Shown here: one piece after another, positions 5,549-6,280 of the stretch
How positions within the stretch are numbered: position 1 is the first letter of the stretch
Layout: every line of letters starts with the position of its first letter
From: Actinomycetota bacterium
GTDB taxonomy: Bacteria > Actinomycetota > Actinomycetes > Actinomycetales > Microbacteriaceae
DNA: 6,280 bases
Direction: 5' to 3'
Assembly: GCA_009703445.1 (NCBI GenBank)
Contig: WLGA01000066.1
Span: 1-6,280 of the forward strand
The notes under the pieces: model-generated
Told to the model about the DNA's origin: nothing
The model's database searches: none
The model's input: only the letters and a program-made list of their open reading frames with translations
Translations under genes and position numbers: made by a program

Positions 5549-6076
5549 TTAGCGGCCGGTGCCGGCGTAAACGACAGCTTCGATTTCGCTGTCTAGACCG
5601 AAGGCTGTGTGCACTGCGCGAGCTGCATCTTCAACCTGGTCGTCGCTGGTAATCACCGAAATGCGAATCTCAGAGGTCGAGATCATTTCGATGTTGATTC
5701 CAGCCTTTGCCAATGCCGAGAACAGGGTGGCTGAGACACCTGAGTGGGTGCGCATACCAGCACCGACAACAGAAAGCTTGCCGATCTCGTCGTCAACCTC
5801 AACGACTCGGAAGCCAAGCTTTGCCTGGTTCTCCTGCAGAGCAGCAACAACCTTCTTGACGTCTGACTTTGGAAGAGTGAAACCGATGTCGCTAACTGCG
5901 TCGACAACGTCAGAACCGGTTGGAGTGTTCTGAACGATCATGTCGATGTTTGCGCCAGCGTCGGCAACAATCGTGAATAGGTCGGCTGCCTTGCCAGGAA
6001 CGTCTGGAATGCCGATAACCATAATCTTGGTCTGGCCCTTGTCGACTGCTACTCCTGAAACGACTGACTCTTCCAT
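5549..6076 (-). CDS. lysC: Aspartate kinase beta subunit from an internal in-frame start
   Basis: In corynebacteria and several other Gram-positives, lysC encodes a full-length alpha subunit and, from an internal start in the same frame, a beta subunit made of the ACT regulatory domains; the two form an alpha2-beta2 enzyme. Here an internal ATG at 6076 would give a 175-residue protein starting MEESVVSGVAVDKGQ, close to the 172 residues I recall for the C. glutamicum beta subunit and beginning just before the first ACT domain. AGGAG lies 5 bases before it, an ideal ribosome site in the middle of a coding region. Its existence as a separate protein is inferred from this site and from the family precedent. 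Confidence 0.65.
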   Translation of the reverse strand: MEESVVSGVAVDKGQTKIMVIGIPDVPGKAADLFTIVADAGANIDMIVQNTPTGSDVVDAVSDIGFTLPKSDVKKVVAALQENQAKLGFRVVEVDDEIGKLSVVGAGMRTHSGVSATLFSALAKAGINIEMISTSEIRISVITSDDQVEDAARAVHTAFGLDSEIEAVVYAGTGR

Positions 6077-6280
6077 GCCTGCTCCTGCTTTTCCTGAATA
6101 AACGATGGTTCCTGGGTCGGTGCTGAATGTCGAACGAACTCGAAGGTCAACGTTGTGACGACGAGCAAATTCAACGGCACGGATGTGCAAAATCTTGGCT
6201 CCTGCTGCAGCCAGTTCAAGCATCGACTCAACATCGATTGCCTCTAGCTTGCGGGCACCCTTGATCATGCGAGGGTCTGA
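5549..6280 (-). CDS. lysC: Aspartate kinase, C-terminal part (cut by window edge)
   Basis: Aspartate kinase phosphorylates L-aspartate with ATP, the first and usually feedback-controlled step of lysine, threonine and methionine synthesis. The frame is open to the right edge; 243 residues are visible, against about 420 in full-length actinobacterial enzymes. The catalytic lysine motif and most of the kinase domain lie outside. What is seen is the end of the kinase domain (S-D-P-R, R-K-L-E-A-I, E-S-M-L-E-L-A-A-A-G-A-K, then V-R-S-T-F), followed by two ACT regulatory domains with G-I-P-D-V-P-G-K-A, N-I-D-M-I-V-Q-N and V-G-A-G-M-R-T-H-S-G-V, N-I-E-M-I-S-T-S-E-I-R-I-S. The end AVVYAGTGR matches the Corynebacterium glutamicum enzyme as I recall it. 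Such enzymes are inhibited jointly by lysine and threonine bound between ACT domains; the conserved segments suggest this holds here. It heads or continues an operon with asd. Confidence 0.96.
   Translation of the reverse strand, partial: SDPRMIKGARKLEAIDVESMLELAAAGAKILHIRAVEFARRHNVDLRVRSTFSTDPGTIVYSGKAGAGMEESVVSGVAVDKGQTKIMVIGIPDVPGKAADLFTIVADAGANIDMIVQNTPTGSDVVDAVSDIGFTLPKSDVKKVVAALQENQAKLGFRVVEVDDEIGKLSVVGAGMRTHSGVSATLFSALAKAGINIEMISTSEIRISVITSDDQVEDAARAVHTAFGLDSEIEAVVYAGTGR
6082..6086 (-). promoter_or_regulatory. Internal ribosome binding site for the lysC beta start
   Basis: The minus strand reads AGGAG within GCAGGAGCAGGC, 5 bases before the in-frame ATG at 6076. It encodes part of the segment G-K-A-G-A-G-M between the kinase and ACT domains, where glycine and alanine codons could have been chosen otherwise. 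This fits selection for a ribosome site but does not prove it. Confidence 0.6.

Overview
The window reads as ordinary chromosomal DNA of a high-GC Gram-positive bacterium (Actinomycetota). The protein sequences fit Microbacteriaceae, perhaps one of the small-genome aquatic lineages: the base composition looks only moderately GC-rich and the genes are packed tightly. The genus is an inference and the GC content was not computed. Coding density is very high. The longest stretches without a gene are 73, 65 and 40 bases, and no gap exceeds 300 bases. I see no tRNA, rRNA, CRISPR array, insertion sequence, phage gene or attachment site.

Left block (1-332, minus strand): the first 55 codons of a RidA/YjgF-type protein, preceded in its operon by a 53-residue DUF4177-type protein. 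A 40-base divergent promoter region (333-372) separates these from the plus-strand pair. That pair is a bifunctional class A penicillin-binding protein with two C-terminal PASTA domains (373-2871) and, four bases later, a membrane-anchored metallophosphoesterase (2876-3775). This resembles the PonA2 neighbourhood of mycobacteria and the pbp1a neighbourhood of corynebacteria. The whiB-type and ArsA-type ATPase genes that I recall sitting between the DUF4177 gene and the penicillin-binding protein in relatives are not there.

Right block (3782-6280, minus strand): in transcription order, the C-terminal 243 residues of aspartate kinase (lysC, cut by the window edge), aspartate-semialdehyde dehydrogenase (asd), and a small cysteine-rich lipoprotein that ends only six bases from the metallophosphoesterase. 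lysC and asd give the first two steps of the aspartate pathway, which supplies lysine or diaminopimelate, threonine and methionine. Inside lysC a good Shine-Dalgarno sequence precedes an in-frame ATG at 6076, at the place where actinobacterial lysC genes are known to start a separate regulatory beta subunit.

How the genes work together: the asd/lysC pair feeds cell-wall and amino-acid synthesis, the penicillin-binding protein polymerises and cross-links the wall, and the lipoprotein and metallophosphoesterase are envelope-associated proteins of unknown job. I did not find a clearly undescribed system. The observations most worth checking are the internal lysC start, two ATG starts placed seven bases after a TANNNT hexamer (possible leaderless messages), the missing whiB at this locus, and a hairpin motif inside a variable part of the metallophosphoesterase gene.
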